Made by a program: the position numbers and the translations under genes. From Zobellella denitrificans (GTDB lineage Bacteria > Pseudomonadota > Gammaproteobacteria > Enterobacterales > Aeromonadaceae): 59,171 nt of DNA. Below, piece by piece: positions 52,211-59,171 of this stretch. The notes under the pieces were generated by a model. It worked only from the letters and a program-made list of their open reading frames with translations, did no database searches and had not been told where the DNA came from. The stretch covers positions 1-59,171 of the forward strand of contig NZ_NMUO01000012.1 of the NCBI RefSeq assembly GCF_002237365.1. The letters run 5' to 3'. Within the stretch, counting starts at the first letter, position 1. Each line of letters begins with the position of its first letter.

Positions 52211-52250
52211 CTGACCAATCCACTCCGTACAGGGTAGTCCACGGGCGGCC

Positions 52251-53600
52251 TCAGCCGCCCACCGACTGGATGATCACCACCAGCACCAGCACCGGGCACA
52301 CCAGCCGCACGTACCAGGGCCAGATCTTCCAGAACAGCCCCTGCTCCAGTCCGGGGTTACCGGCTTTCAGCTCGGCCAGCACCTGGCTGCGCTGCCACAC
52401 CCAGCCCGCATAGAGGGTAATGCCCAGACTGACCAGAGGCTGGGCGTACTGGGTGGTGAGGGTGATCACCAGTCCAAACAGGCTGCCAAAATTAAACACT
52501 ATCACCGCACTAATCAAGGTACAGAGGCCGGTCATCAGCCAGGTGGCCTTTATCCGGGACAGGCCGGTGGACTCCATGGCCAGGGACACCGGTGCCTCCA
52601 GCATGGAGATGGCGGAGGTCAGCGCCGCCACTATCATCAGCACGAAGAAGGCGAAGGCCACCAGGTACCTGGCCTGGCCCATGGTTTCGAACAGCGCCGG
52701 CAGCACCGAGAACACCAGGGTGTCCGAGCTGAGCAGGCTGCCGTCCTCGGCGAAGATGGCCACGCCGTTGTGCTGGGCCACGTACATGGCGGGCAGGATC
52801 AGCAAGCCGGCGAGAAAGGCGACGCCGGTGTCCAGCAGGGTGACCTGGGCGGCCAGGGCCGGGATGCTGGCCTGCCGGCTCAGGTAGGAGCCGTACAGCA
52901 TCATCACCGCCGCCCCCAGCGACAGGGAGAAAAAGCTCTGGCCCAGGGCGCCGATCAGCACCTCGCCGTGGAATACCCGGGAAAAGTCCGGCACCAGGTA
53001 GGCCTGGAGGCCGGTGCCGGCGCCCGGTTGCAGCAGCATGTAGCCGGTCAGCAGCACCAGCATCACCAGCAGCAGCGGCATCAGCCGGCGGGACCAGCGC
53101 TCTATGCCCTTTTCCAGGCCGCGGCTGACCACGCAGAGGCTGAGCAAGGCGAACAGCAGGGTGAATACCAGGTTGCGGGAATCGGAAAAGCCGGTCAGCC
53201 AGTCCGCCGAGGCGTCGGCGCCGGCCATCCTGGCCAGGGGCTCCAGGGCATAGGCGACGAACCAGCCGGAGACGATGGCGTAGAAGGTGAAGATCAGGCT
53301 CACGGTCACCACCGCCGCCAGCCCCACCAGACCGGCGATGGCCTTGCCCGCCGGGTTGGCGGTAAGCCCTTGCAGGGCGCGGAAGGGGCTGGCCTGGCCA
53401 TGGCGGCCTATGGTGATCTCCGCCACCAGCATGGGATAGCCGAGCAGGAAGATGAACAGCAGGTAGACCAGCAGGAAGGCGCCGCCGCCGTTGCTGGCCG
53501 CCTGGGTGGGGAAGCCCCAGATATTGCCCACGCCGATGGCCGAGCCGGCGGCGGCCATGACGAATCCCAGCTTGCTGCTGAACTGTGCCCTTGTTTCCAC
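52251..53600 (-). CDS. Sodium-dependent (NSS/SNF) transporter
   Basis: This 449-residue membrane protein is of the neurotransmitter:sodium symporter family, LeuT fold, with eleven to twelve helices. The first helix AAAGSAIGVGNIWGFP (17-32) contains the unwound GVGN sodium and substrate site, GGGAFLLVYL follows, and NTLV-like DTLVFSVLPALF lies near helix 7. Members import amino acids or related compounds with sodium, fitting a marine or brackish habitat. The substrate cannot be told. The ATG at 53600 gives the usual start METRAQFSSKLGF. Confidence 0.92.
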   Translation of the reverse strand: METRAQFSSKLGFVMAAAGSAIGVGNIWGFPTQAASNGGGAFLLVYLLFIFLLGYPMLVAEITIGRHGQASPFRALQGLTANPAGKAIAGLVGLAAVVTVSLIFTFYAIVSGWFVAYALEPLARMAGADASADWLTGFSDSRNLVFTLLFALLSLCVVSRGLEKGIERWSRRLMPLLLVMLVLLTGYMLLQPGAGTGLQAYLVPDFSRVFHGEVLIGALGQSFFSLSLGAAVMMLYGSYLSRQASIPALAAQVTLLDTGVAFLAGLLILPAMYVAQHNGVAIFAEDGSLLSSDTLVFSVLPALFETMGQARYLVAFAFFVLMIVAALTSAISMLEAPVSLAMESTGLSRIKATWLMTGLCTLISAVIVFNFGSLFGLVITLTTQYAQPLVSLGITLYAGWVWQRSQVLAELKAGNPGLEQGLFWKIWPWYVRLVCPVLVLVVIIQSVGG

Positions 53601-53743
53601 GTCTTGCTGCTCCTGCGGACTGTAAAGCTAACGCTACAGTCGATGTTGGTTAAAAATGGCGAAGACTATGGTGTTTTGCAGCGTTTTTGTCAAAGAGAAG
53701 CTGACTGGGTAGGGAATGACGGTGGTGGTGCTGGAATTTGTAG

Positions 53744-53773
53744 CAAAAAATAAGGCGGGAAGATCCCGCCTTA
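53744..53773 (-). terminator. Desaturase terminator
   Basis: TAAGGCGGGA and TCCCGCCTTA form a perfect 10-base stem, followed on the minus strand by TTTTTTG. Confidence 0.88.
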
Positions 53774-53777
53774 TGCT

Positions 53778-54908
53778 TTAGGCAAACTGGGTGGTCAGCT
53801 TTAGCCAGTTGCGCTTCTGGGTGGTGAAGGCGGCCTTCAGCTCGTCGCAGCTCAGTTTGAGCCGCAATTCCTCGTACTTGCAGCGAGCGGCCTTTTTCTT
53901 CAGCTCGAGCAAGGATTTGCGCACCTGGTAGTAATCCTTGAGCTGGGCCAGCAGGCGCTCGTATTCGCTGTGCAGCAGGGCCAGCCACTGCTCGGTATCG
54001 GCATTCTGTTGCCGGCGCAGTATTTTCTGGCGGGTCACTTCCAGCCGGCGCTCCAGCCGGGCCTGCTCGATCCTTTCCTGGGGACAGGTACGCAGTTTCC
54101 TGGCCAGGCCGACCCAGCTCAGGGTGCGGATCAGCCACTTGGTGGGATCGTAGTGCCACCAGCGGATGCCGTTGCGGTAGTCGTATTCGAACAGGTGATG
54201 GAAGTTGTGATAACCCTCGCCGAAGGTCAGTACCGCCAGCAGGTCGTTGTCCCGCGCCGTGTTCTTGCTGGTGTAGGGCTGGCGACCCCAGTAATGGGCC
54301 AGGGAGTTGATGAAGAAGGTGACGTGGTGGCCGAGGAAGAGGCGCAGCACGCCGGCCATCAGCAGCATGCCCCAGAGATCCCCGTGCCAGAGGCCGAGCA
54401 GCACCGGCAGGCCGATGTTCATGGCCAGGGTCAGCGCCAGGTAATGCCGGTGCTGGAACTGCAGCACGGCGTTGCGCTTGAGATCGGGGATATTGCTGTC
54501 GTCTTCCGGGTGGTAGTCGCGCAGCATCCAGCCCATATGGGAAAACCACAGGCCGCGTTTGGCGGAGTAAGGGTCCTTGTCCAGGTCGTCCACATGGCGA
54601 TGGTGGCGGCGGTGGTCGGCGCACCAGCGAAAGGCGGAATTCTGCAGCGACAGGGCGCCGCCCAGGGCGAACAGCCATTGCAGCAGCGGGTGGGCGTCGT
54701 AGGCCTTGTGGGCCCACAGCCGGTGGTAGCCGGCGGTGATCGACAGGCAGCTGTAACTGAACAGCAGCAGCATGGCCAGCCATTGCCAGCCGTCGTAGCC
54801 CTGGGTCAGGCCGTACCAGGGGACCAGCACCAGGGCCGCCAGTCCGGTACTGGCGAAGAGGATGGCATTGGTCCAGAGCAGGGGAGGTTTGCGCATCTTG
54901 GTATCCAT
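53778..54908 (-). CDS. Membrane fatty acid desaturase (acyl-CoA/acyl-lipid delta-9 type)
   Basis: This 376-residue protein has four membrane helices and the three di-iron histidine boxes HRLWAH (62-67), HRRHH (99-103) and GYHNFHH (about 232-238). It inserts a double bond into saturated acyl chains with oxygen and so controls membrane fluidity. A C-terminal segment (about 265-376) is long, charged and helical with leucine heptads, probably a coiled coil; this tail is unusual for the simplest desaturases. A FabR-type operator covers its promoter, and fabR is divergent. Confidence 0.92.
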   Translation of the reverse strand: MDTKMRKPPLLWTNAILFASTGLAALVLVPWYGLTQGYDGWQWLAMLLLFSYSCLSITAGYHRLWAHKAYDAHPLLQWLFALGGALSLQNSAFRWCADHRRHHRHVDDLDKDPYSAKRGLWFSHMGWMLRDYHPEDDSNIPDLKRNAVLQFQHRHYLALTLAMNIGLPVLLGLWHGDLWGMLLMAGVLRLFLGHHVTFFINSLAHYWGRQPYTSKNTARDNDLLAVLTFGEGYHNFHHLFEYDYRNGIRWWHYDPTKWLIRTLSWVGLARKLRTCPQERIEQARLERRLEVTRQKILRRQQNADTEQWLALLHSEYERLLAQLKDYYQVRKSLLELKKKAARCKYEELRLKLSCDELKAAFTTQKRNWLKLTTQFA

Positions 54909-54910
54909 TG

Positions 54911-54958
54911 AGCGAACATCTGTACACCATTTTCATGGGGAAGGCGGGCCAGCGTCAA
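54911..54958 (-). promoter_or_regulatory. Desaturase promoter with FabR operator
   Basis: AGCGAACATCTGTACACC (54911-54928) matches the FabR palindrome known from E. coli fabA and fabB (AGCGTACA-N2-TGTTCGCT, read on the other strand). On the minus strand it lies just after a -35 TTGACG (54953-54958) and -10 GAAAAT (54929-54934), spacing 18, so bound FabR would cover the start site. Confidence 0.8.
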
Positions 54959-55041
54959 TCATAAATTGACCAATCGGGGCTGACCGGGTTCACACAAAAA
55001 GGTATGATCCGGCCATTACAAGAGTTAGACCCTGGTGTGCC

Positions 55042-55653
55042 GTGGGCATTCGCGCTGAACAAAAAGAAAAGACCCGACGGTCGCTGATCGAGGCAGCCTT
55101 TCGCCAGTTGAGCGCCGAACGCAGCTTTTCCAGCCTGAGCCTGCGCGAGGTGGCCCGTGAGGCAGGACTGGCACCGACCTCCTTCTACCGCCACTTCAAG
55201 GACATGGAAGAGCTGGGTCTGACCCTGGTCGACGAAGGCGGCCTGACCCTGCGTCAACTGATGCGCCAGGCACGACAGCGCATCGCGGACGGCGGCAGCG
55301 TGATCCAGATTTCGGTAAAGACCTTTATGGAATTTATCGATAGCAGCCCGGATGTGTTCCGGTTACTGTTGCGGGAACGCTCCGGCACCTCGGCGGCGTT
55401 TCGCCAGGCGGTGGCGCGGGAGATCCAGCATTTTACCGCCGAACTGACCGACTACCTGGAAGAGCGTCAGCGCACCAGCCGCAGCTATGCGGAGGCCCAG
55501 GCCCAGGCGATGGTGACCATCGTCTTCAGCGCCGGGGCCGAGGCGTTGGACATGAACGATGAAGAGCGGGAGGCCCTGGCCGAACGCATGATCCTGCAAC
55601 TGCGCATTATTGCCAAGGGCGCGGATGCATATAACAAGGCAAAGAGGCTTTAG
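55042..55653 (+). CDS. fabR: Unsaturated fatty acid synthesis repressor FabR
   Basis: This 203-residue TetR-family regulator begins [20 protein letters not shown], and its helix-turn-helix ([20 protein letters not shown], about 33-52) and [19 protein letters not shown] are nearly the same as in E. coli FabR. FabR senses the ratio of unsaturated to saturated acyl thioesters and represses fabA and fabB; here a desaturase gene with a FabR site is divergent, so it is a likely target. The start is a GTG at 55042. yijD follows 17 bases after the stop, as in E. coli. Confidence 0.96.
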   Translation: MGIRAEQKEKTRRSLIEAAFRQLSAERSFSSLSLREVAREAGLAPTSFYRHFKDMEELGLTLVDEGGLTLRQLMRQARQRIADGGSVIQISVKTFMEFIDSSPDVFRLLLRERSGTSAAFRQAVAREIQHFTAELTDYLEERQRTSRSYAEAQAQAMVTIVFSAGAEALDMNDEEREALAERMILQLRIIAKGADAYNKAKRL

Positions 55654-55670
55654 GCCCTACATTAGGAAGG

Positions 55671-56042
55671 ATGAATATGTCAGGAAGTAAGCAAATTCGC
55701 CGTAAACCCATACTGTTGGCTCTGCTGGTCGGCATTTGTGGCAACGCCACCCTGGCCACCCTGAGCGTCAGCCAACTGGCGTTTTCCATTTTCCCCATTA
55801 TCTCGCTGGTGCTGGCGGCTCACCTGTTGTACCAGGAATACCTGAGCGTGCCCATGGAGGGAGATACCCCCCTGTGCACCCTGCTGGGTTTCCTGATCGG
55901 GGTGTTCGGCTACTCCGCCTTTCTGCGTACCCAGTTCCCGGAAATGGGCTCCAACTACCTGTCGGTGATGATCTCCCTGGTGCTGGTGATCTGGCTGGCC
56001 CTGAAGATGGGCGTGGCGGCCCGGCCCAGCGCCGAGAAGTAA
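55671..56042 (+). CDS. yijD: YijD family membrane protein
   Basis: This 123-residue protein has four membrane helices, with FSIFPIISLVLAAHLLYQEY and GNATLATLSV typical of YijD (119 in E. coli). Its function is unknown, but it is consistently found next to fabR. The ATG at 55671 follows AGGAAGG. A terminator follows. Confidence 0.92.
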   Translation: MNMSGSKQIRRKPILLALLVGICGNATLATLSVSQLAFSIFPIISLVLAAHLLYQEYLSVPMEGDTPLCTLLGFLIGVFGYSAFLRTQFPEMGSNYLSVMISLVLVIWLALKMGVAARPSAEK

Positions 56043-56059
56043 AGGCCCGCCGCGACGAG

Positions 56060-56087
56060 AAAGCCCGCCTCCATGGCGGGCTTTTCT
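56060..56087. terminator. Terminator between the yijD and sseA genes
   Basis: AAAGCCCGCC-TCCAT-GGCGGGCTTTTC; it serves fabR-yijD and may serve the convergent sseA. Confidence 0.88.
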
Positions 56088-56091
56088 ATTG

Positions 56092-56949
56092 CTATTGGCC
56101 CAGGCGCACCGGCAAGCTGCTTGAGCCGCCCCATTCCGCCCAGGAACCGTCGTAGACGGCGACTCGTTCGTGGCCGGCGAGATGGGCCGCCAGCGCCACT
56201 ATGGCGGCGGTGACGCCCGAGCCGCAACTGCAGACAAGCCGCTGCTCCGCGGCCAGCAGCGGCGCCAGTTTCCGCGCCAGCTCCGTCCTTGGCAGCAGCC
56301 GGCCCTGTTCCAGCAGTTCTCCAAACGGCAGGCAGAAGGCGCCCGGCATATGGCCAGGACGTACACCGGGGCGGGGATCCGGTGCTTCGCCACTGAAGCG
56401 CTCCCGGCTGCGGGCGTCCAGCACCCGATAGCCTTCATCCTGCAAGGCGGTTTCGACCTGGCCGGCATCTGCTATCCAGGTACTTTGCCGGCGGGCGACA
56501 AAGCGGCCGGCGGGCGCGGGAGCCGGCTCCCCCTGCTCCAGGGGCAGGCCGGCGGCCAGCCAGGCGGGCAGGCCGCCATCCAGTACCGCCACCCGCTCAT
56601 GACCCATGGCCCTGAACATCCACCAGGCCCGGGGGGCAGAAAAGATGCCGCAGCTGTCGTAGACGACAAGGCAGTGGCGGTTTTTGATCCCCCGCGCCGA
56701 TACTTCCCGGGGAAACAGGCTTTCGTCCGGCAGCATATGGGGCAGGGGGCTGTGGGGATCCTTGATGCGGCGGTCGAAGTCGAAGAAACGGGCACCGGTG
56801 ATGCGCTGCCGGCGCCATTCCTGCTCGCCGTCGCGGCCGGCGGCCGGCATGTGCCAACTGGCGTCCAGCACCACCAGATCGGGGTGAGTGAGGTGGGCCG
56901 CCAGCCAATCGCAGTCCACCAGGGCCGACGGCAGTTCCAGTCTGTTCAT
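56092..56949 (-). CDS. sseA: 3-mercaptopyruvate sulfurtransferase
   Basis: This 285-residue tandem-rhodanese protein has an inactive N-terminal domain (about 1-140) and a C-terminal domain whose active-site loop CGSGVTA (Cys242) is that of 3-mercaptopyruvate sulfurtransferases; thiosulfate rhodaneses usually have CRKGVT. It moves sulfur from 3-mercaptopyruvate to thiols or cyanide. The ATG at 56949 has AAAGGAG seven bases upstream; a GTG six bases earlier is possible. Trp and Asp in DASWHMP and DGSWAEWG are family landmarks. Confidence 0.93.
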   Translation of the reverse strand: MNRLELPSALVDCDWLAAHLTHPDLVVLDASWHMPAAGRDGEQEWRRQRITGARFFDFDRRIKDPHSPLPHMLPDESLFPREVSARGIKNRHCLVVYDSCGIFSAPRAWWMFRAMGHERVAVLDGGLPAWLAAGLPLEQGEPAPAPAGRFVARRQSTWIADAGQVETALQDEGYRVLDARSRERFSGEAPDPRPGVRPGHMPGAFCLPFGELLEQGRLLPRTELARKLAPLLAAEQRLVCSCGSGVTAAIVALAAHLAGHERVAVYDGSWAEWGGSSSLPVRLGQ

Positions 56950-57048
56950 GGTCACTCCTTTTGTTAGATTGTTTTATCCTAAGCGGTGCCCCTTCCTGGC
57001 GCTACGGTTTTAAACGGGGAGATGAGCTGCGATTTTTGCCCGCCATTT

Positions 57049-57066
57049 TGTAAGAGATCTCTCAAT
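57049..57066 (+). promoter_or_regulatory. UvrY/GacA upstream box of csrB
   Basis: TGTAAGAGATCTCTCAAT matches the GacA/UvrY palindrome (TGTAAG, six bases, CTTACA) with changes only in the last arm. It is about 170 bases upstream of the inferred csrB start, similar to the distance in E. coli. Confidence 0.75.
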
Positions 57067-57190
57067 GATGGCGGGGAGAAAACGTTTTTATATAGGGTTT
57101 TTTCGACGATAAATTTAATATTTTCATTTTAAATCATGATGATAGCTGTTTTGTTGGAAAGTGGAGGGAATTTTTTGCGACCTTGCCGCC

Positions 57191-57218
57191 TTGAGGGTTC
57201 CGCAAACTTCTCTATATT
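57191..57218 (+). promoter_or_regulatory. csrB promoter
   Basis: TTGAGG (57191-57196) and TATATT (57213-57218) are 16 bases apart, placing the RNA start near 57225. Confidence 0.65.
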
Positions 57219-57224
57219 TAGAAG

Positions 57225-57493
57225 GGCAAGGAGCAAGGAAGTCTGTCAGGAAGACGGGCTGCCAGGAAAGGCGAAAGGAACACCGCAGGATGCGGTAAGG
57301 GACACCTCCCAGGACGGAGACAGTCGAGCGGCTCAGGATGAACCGCGGTCAGGATGACCAGGACACACCGACGGATCGGGAAGAGGATCACCTTAAGGAT
57401 AAGGTAATGTCAGGGATTGCAGGGAGCAACTTGGTTTAAGGATTAACCATACGACAACCCAAAAGGGGGTGACATGATGTCACCCCCTTTTTC
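57225..57493 (+). ncRNA. csrB: CsrB-family regulatory RNA
   Basis: This RNA of about 270 bases carries some 13 AGGA motifs and several further GGA motifs. Many sit in the loops of short hairpins such as CCGC-AGGAT-GCGG, GGTC-AGGAT-GACC, CCTTAAGGATAAGG and GGTTTAAGGATTAACC. Such RNAs bind many copies of CsrA (RsmA) and remove it from mRNAs. Stretches like GGACACCTCCCAGGACGGAG and GCAGGGAGCAACTT closely follow E. coli CsrB. It ends in a strong terminator, AAAAGGGGGTGACAT with ATGTCACCCCCTTTTT (57461-57493). The UvrY/GacA box upstream suggests control by the BarA-UvrY system. Confidence 0.93.
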
Positions 57494-57517
57494 TATTTGT
57501 GCCGCCAGGGGAACAGC

Positions 57518-57835
57518 ATGAACGAGTGGATACCGGTATATCAGGCCGCCAACAGCCTGGAAGCCCATACCCTGAAGGGGGCGATGGAGGTGGCCGGCAT
57601 AGCGGTGCTGTTGCAGGGGGAAGCCCTGTCGGGAGCGCTGGGGGAGCAGCCGGTGAATGCGGTGGAAGTGACCTTGCTGATCCACCCGGCCGATCTGGAA
57701 GGGGCGCGGCACATCCTGGAGCAGTATCGGCGGGGGAACGGCGGCTCCTGGCGTTGCCCCCGCTGCGGGGAGCACAATGCCGCCAGTTTCGAAATTTGCT
57801 GGCGGTGCGGGCAGGAGCCGGATCCGGGTGTTTAG
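57518..57835 (+). CDS. DUF2007 protein with C-terminal zinc ribbon
   Basis: This 105-residue protein has an N-terminal PII-like DUF2007 domain (WIPVYQAANSLEAHTLKGAMEVAGI, about 3-70) and a C-terminal CPRCGE-CWRCGQ zinc ribbon (about 77-98). Its function is unknown; members are thought to sense or bind something through the PII-like fold. The ATG at 57518 was chosen over a frame open to 57497, which lies in the csrB terminator. Its stop overlaps the end of convergent yhhL. Confidence 0.83.
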   Translation: MNEWIPVYQAANSLEAHTLKGAMEVAGIAVLLQGEALSGALGEQPVNAVEVTLLIHPADLEGARHILEQYRRGNGGSWRCPRCGEHNAASFEICWRCGQEPDPGV

Positions 57836-58113
57836 CGTTTCTGCGCCATCAATTCCTTCAGGCGGGCCCGGTGGTGGTGCATGGCGAAGGAGCCGAACAC
57901 CAGCACTGCGATATAGTCCTTGACTGTCGGGTGGAGGACGCCGGCGACCTGCCTGAGCATCAGCATCTGCAGCAGGTGCATGAACAGCACCACGCCACCC
58001 AGTATCAGCGGCATGGAGCCGGCCTCCTCTATACCGGGGCCGAGCAGGGCATAGGCGATACCGACCCAGAACACCAGCATCACCAGCCGCATCAACAGAT
58101 TCAACACCTTCAT
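57832..58113 (-). CDS. yhhL: DUF1145 family membrane protein (YhhL-like)
   Basis: This 93-residue protein has two or three membrane helices (about 7-25 and 34-55) and a C-terminal stretch GVLHPTVKDYIAVLVFGSFAMHHH, matching E. coli YhhL (89). Its function is unknown. Its ATG overlaps the rsmD stop by four bases, so it is translationally coupled to rsmD, the same order as in E. coli. Confidence 0.87.
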   Translation of the reverse strand: MKVLNLLMRLVMLVFWVGIAYALLGPGIEEAGSMPLILGGVVLFMHLLQMLMLRQVAGVLHPTVKDYIAVLVFGSFAMHHHRARLKELMAQKR

Positions 58114-58709
58114 TCTTGCACTTGCTCCCTTTGGTAGAGTTGGTAACAGACCTGGCCGGCCTGCTTGTCTTTCAGCAGCCGCCAGTTGGCGGGCAGGGAC
58201 AGGGCCTGGGAGCCCTGTTCCCGTTCGATATAGAGTTTGGCGTCGTCGGCCAGCCAGCCGCCCTGTTCGAGCAGGCGGCAGGTCTCGGCCAACAGCTCCC
58301 GGTGAAAGGGGGGATCCAGGAACACCAGATCGAAGGGGGTTGCGGCCGCGTGCAGCATGGCGAGGGCATCGGTATTGAGCACTTGCCCCCGGGCTCCGGG
58401 CAGGCTGGCCAGGTTGTGCTGCAGTTGCCGGGCCACCCTGGGATCCTTCTCCACCAGCACCACCTCGGCGGCGCCGCGGGACAAAGCCTCGAATCCCAGA
58501 CTGCCGCTGCCGGCGAAGAGATCGAGACAGCGACAGCCACGGATGTCGAACATCAGCCAGTTGAACAGGGTTTCCTTGACCCTGTCGGTGGTGGGCCTCA
58601 GCCCTTCGCTGTCCAGCACCGGCAGCTTGCGGCCCCGCCACTGGCCGCCGATCAGGCGGATATGCCCCGGGCCCGAGGGGCTCCGGCCGCCTGTTTTTGC
58701 TTTTGCCAT
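58110..58709 (-). CDS. rsmD: 16S rRNA (guanine-966-N2)-methyltransferase
   Basis: This 199-residue class I SAM-dependent methyltransferase modifies G966 of 16S rRNA in the assembled 30S subunit. RPTTDRVKETLFNWL (about 39-53) is the family signature, CLDLFAGSGSLGFEALSRGA the SAM-binding motif I, VLVEKD motif II, and FLDPPF (about 129-134) the catalytic motif IV. The length matches E. coli RsmD (198). It is divergent from ftsY and overlaps yhhL by four bases. Confidence 0.96.
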   Translation of the reverse strand: MAKAKTGGRSPSGPGHIRLIGGQWRGRKLPVLDSEGLRPTTDRVKETLFNWLMFDIRGCRCLDLFAGSGSLGFEALSRGAAEVVLVEKDPRVARQLQHNLASLPGARGQVLNTDALAMLHAAATPFDLVFLDPPFHRELLAETCRLLEQGGWLADDAKLYIEREQGSQALSLPANWRLLKDKQAGQVCYQLYQREQVQE

Positions 58710-58839
58710 CTCGTTTCGCCGTCTTTCAATAAAATGCTAGTATAAGGCGGTTTTGCACCCCTAAGGGGCGGGTATTTTAATGAAGGGGCCGACCCTCGGC
58801 CAGTACTAATCTCCCCCGAGACAAGTGAGTAAGAGCAGG

Positions 58840-59082
58840 ATGGCGAAGAAAGGGTTTTTCTCCTGGCTGGGCTTTGGCAAGAAACAGGAAGAGCAGCAGG
58901 ACTCAAAAGAACAACAATCGGCAGAGCAGCAGGCCATCGCCCCGGAGGCCGAAGCCGGCGCGGCGGCGGAAGTGGAAGAAGCGCTGGATGAGCGCAAGGC
59001 GGAAGAAGAGCGGCTAGCCACGGAGGCCAGGGCGGCGGGAGGGGGCCCGCCCGGGCCCCCCGGCCGCGCCGGCGCTTTTTAA
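58840..59082 (+). CDS. ftsY: Signal recognition particle receptor FtsY, 3'-truncated
   Basis: The first 65 or so residues match FtsY. MAKKGFFSWLGFGKKQEEQ is the conserved membrane-targeting start, followed by the acidic, Glu- and Ala-rich A domain (EVEEALDERKAEEERLATEA). FtsY docks SRP-ribosome complexes at the membrane; the GTPase NG domain should follow but is missing. After about 59036 the reading frame gives Gly-Pro-rich residues and stops at 59082, and the DNA is not FtsY-like. This looks like sequence or assembly error at a contig edge, not a real mutation. It is divergent from rsmD, as in E. coli. Confidence 0.85.
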   Translation: MAKKGFFSWLGFGKKQEEQQDSKEQQSAEQQAIAPEAEAGAAAEVEEALDERKAEEERLATEARAAGGGPPGPPGRAGAF

Positions 59083-59171
59083 CCCATGTCGCGGCGGCCC
59101 ATATAAAGAGGGGCGCGAGTCGCAGGGGTCGTGGCTCTGATGAACTACGTCAATCGCATGATATCATAAGA
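59037..59171. other. Non-coding, probably chimeric contig end
   Basis: The sequence switches within ftsY to a palindromic GC-rich stretch (GGGGGCCCGCCCGGGCCCCC) and then to lower-GC DNA with no coding sense. A functional ftsY should continue here. Confidence 0.6.

Overview
The window looks like about 59 kb of a high-GC gammaproteobacterial chromosome. The best guess is a marine or brackish member of the Aeromonadales (Oceanimonas/Zobellella/Oceanisphaera-like). This is inferred from gene content and order: fabR-yijD, an Arg-His-Leu-Pro tRNA operon, a CsrB-type RNA, rsmD-yhhL next to ftsY, ydbH-ynbE-ydbL and carboxynorspermidine genes. No database search was made. There are no insertion sequences, prophage genes, CRISPR arrays or rRNA. 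Both ends look like contig edges: a 12-base match to a Tn5/Nextera mosaic end sits at 108-119, and ftsY breaks down into non-coding GC-rich sequence after about 59036.

Layout. 1-1632: end of an HlyD-type exporter gene plus a DUF2955 membrane partner. 1780-8746: glnA with a sigma-54/NtrC control region, typA, then yihY-pip-dtd as a translationally coupled run, and fabY. 8859-17857: mainly minus-strand genes (AsmA-like, recG, pssA, an Xaa-Pro aminopeptidase, a DMT transporter, a PspB-like peptide). 17960-22860: an autoregulated TetR-adaptor-RND efflux operon. 22997-23383: four tRNA genes. 23501-29390: a small exported repeat protein, omega-amidase plus methionine aminotransferase (methionine salvage), an IclR regulator, and the two carboxynorspermidine genes. 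29665-35164: a DUF2459 lipoprotein, an Atm1-type ABC exporter, an oxidoreductase/LysR pair and small unknowns. 35199-40886: a short BCCT carrier with a long structured leader and a BetI-like operator, cytochrome c' and b561, a lipoprotein, DUF3634 and an EEP-fold enzyme. 41302-46205: a lipoprotein, a stand-alone FtsZ homologue behind a WYL regulator, an M14 carboxypeptidase and SirB2. 46364-51842: DUF411, yhhM, the ydbH-ynbE-ydbL envelope lipid-transport operon and oligopeptidase B. 51881-56949: DUF1820, an NSS transporter, a desaturase divergent from fabR-yijD, and a 3-mercaptopyruvate sulfurtransferase. 57049-59171: CsrB RNA with a UvrY/GacA box, DUF2007, yhhL, rsmD and the start of ftsY.

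How the genes work together. Several local circuits can be read directly: NtrC sites plus a -24/-12 promoter on glnA; a perfect TetR palindrome over the efflux promoter; a FabR-type operator over the desaturase promoter beside fabR; a BetI-like operator over the BCCT promoter; and a UvrY/GacA box upstream of csrB. The least explained items are the second-looking ftsZ behind a WYL regulator and a terminator hairpin, the 21-residue-repeat exported protein, the large inverted repeat in the BCCT leader, and a family of heptamer or nested palindromes at gene 3' ends.
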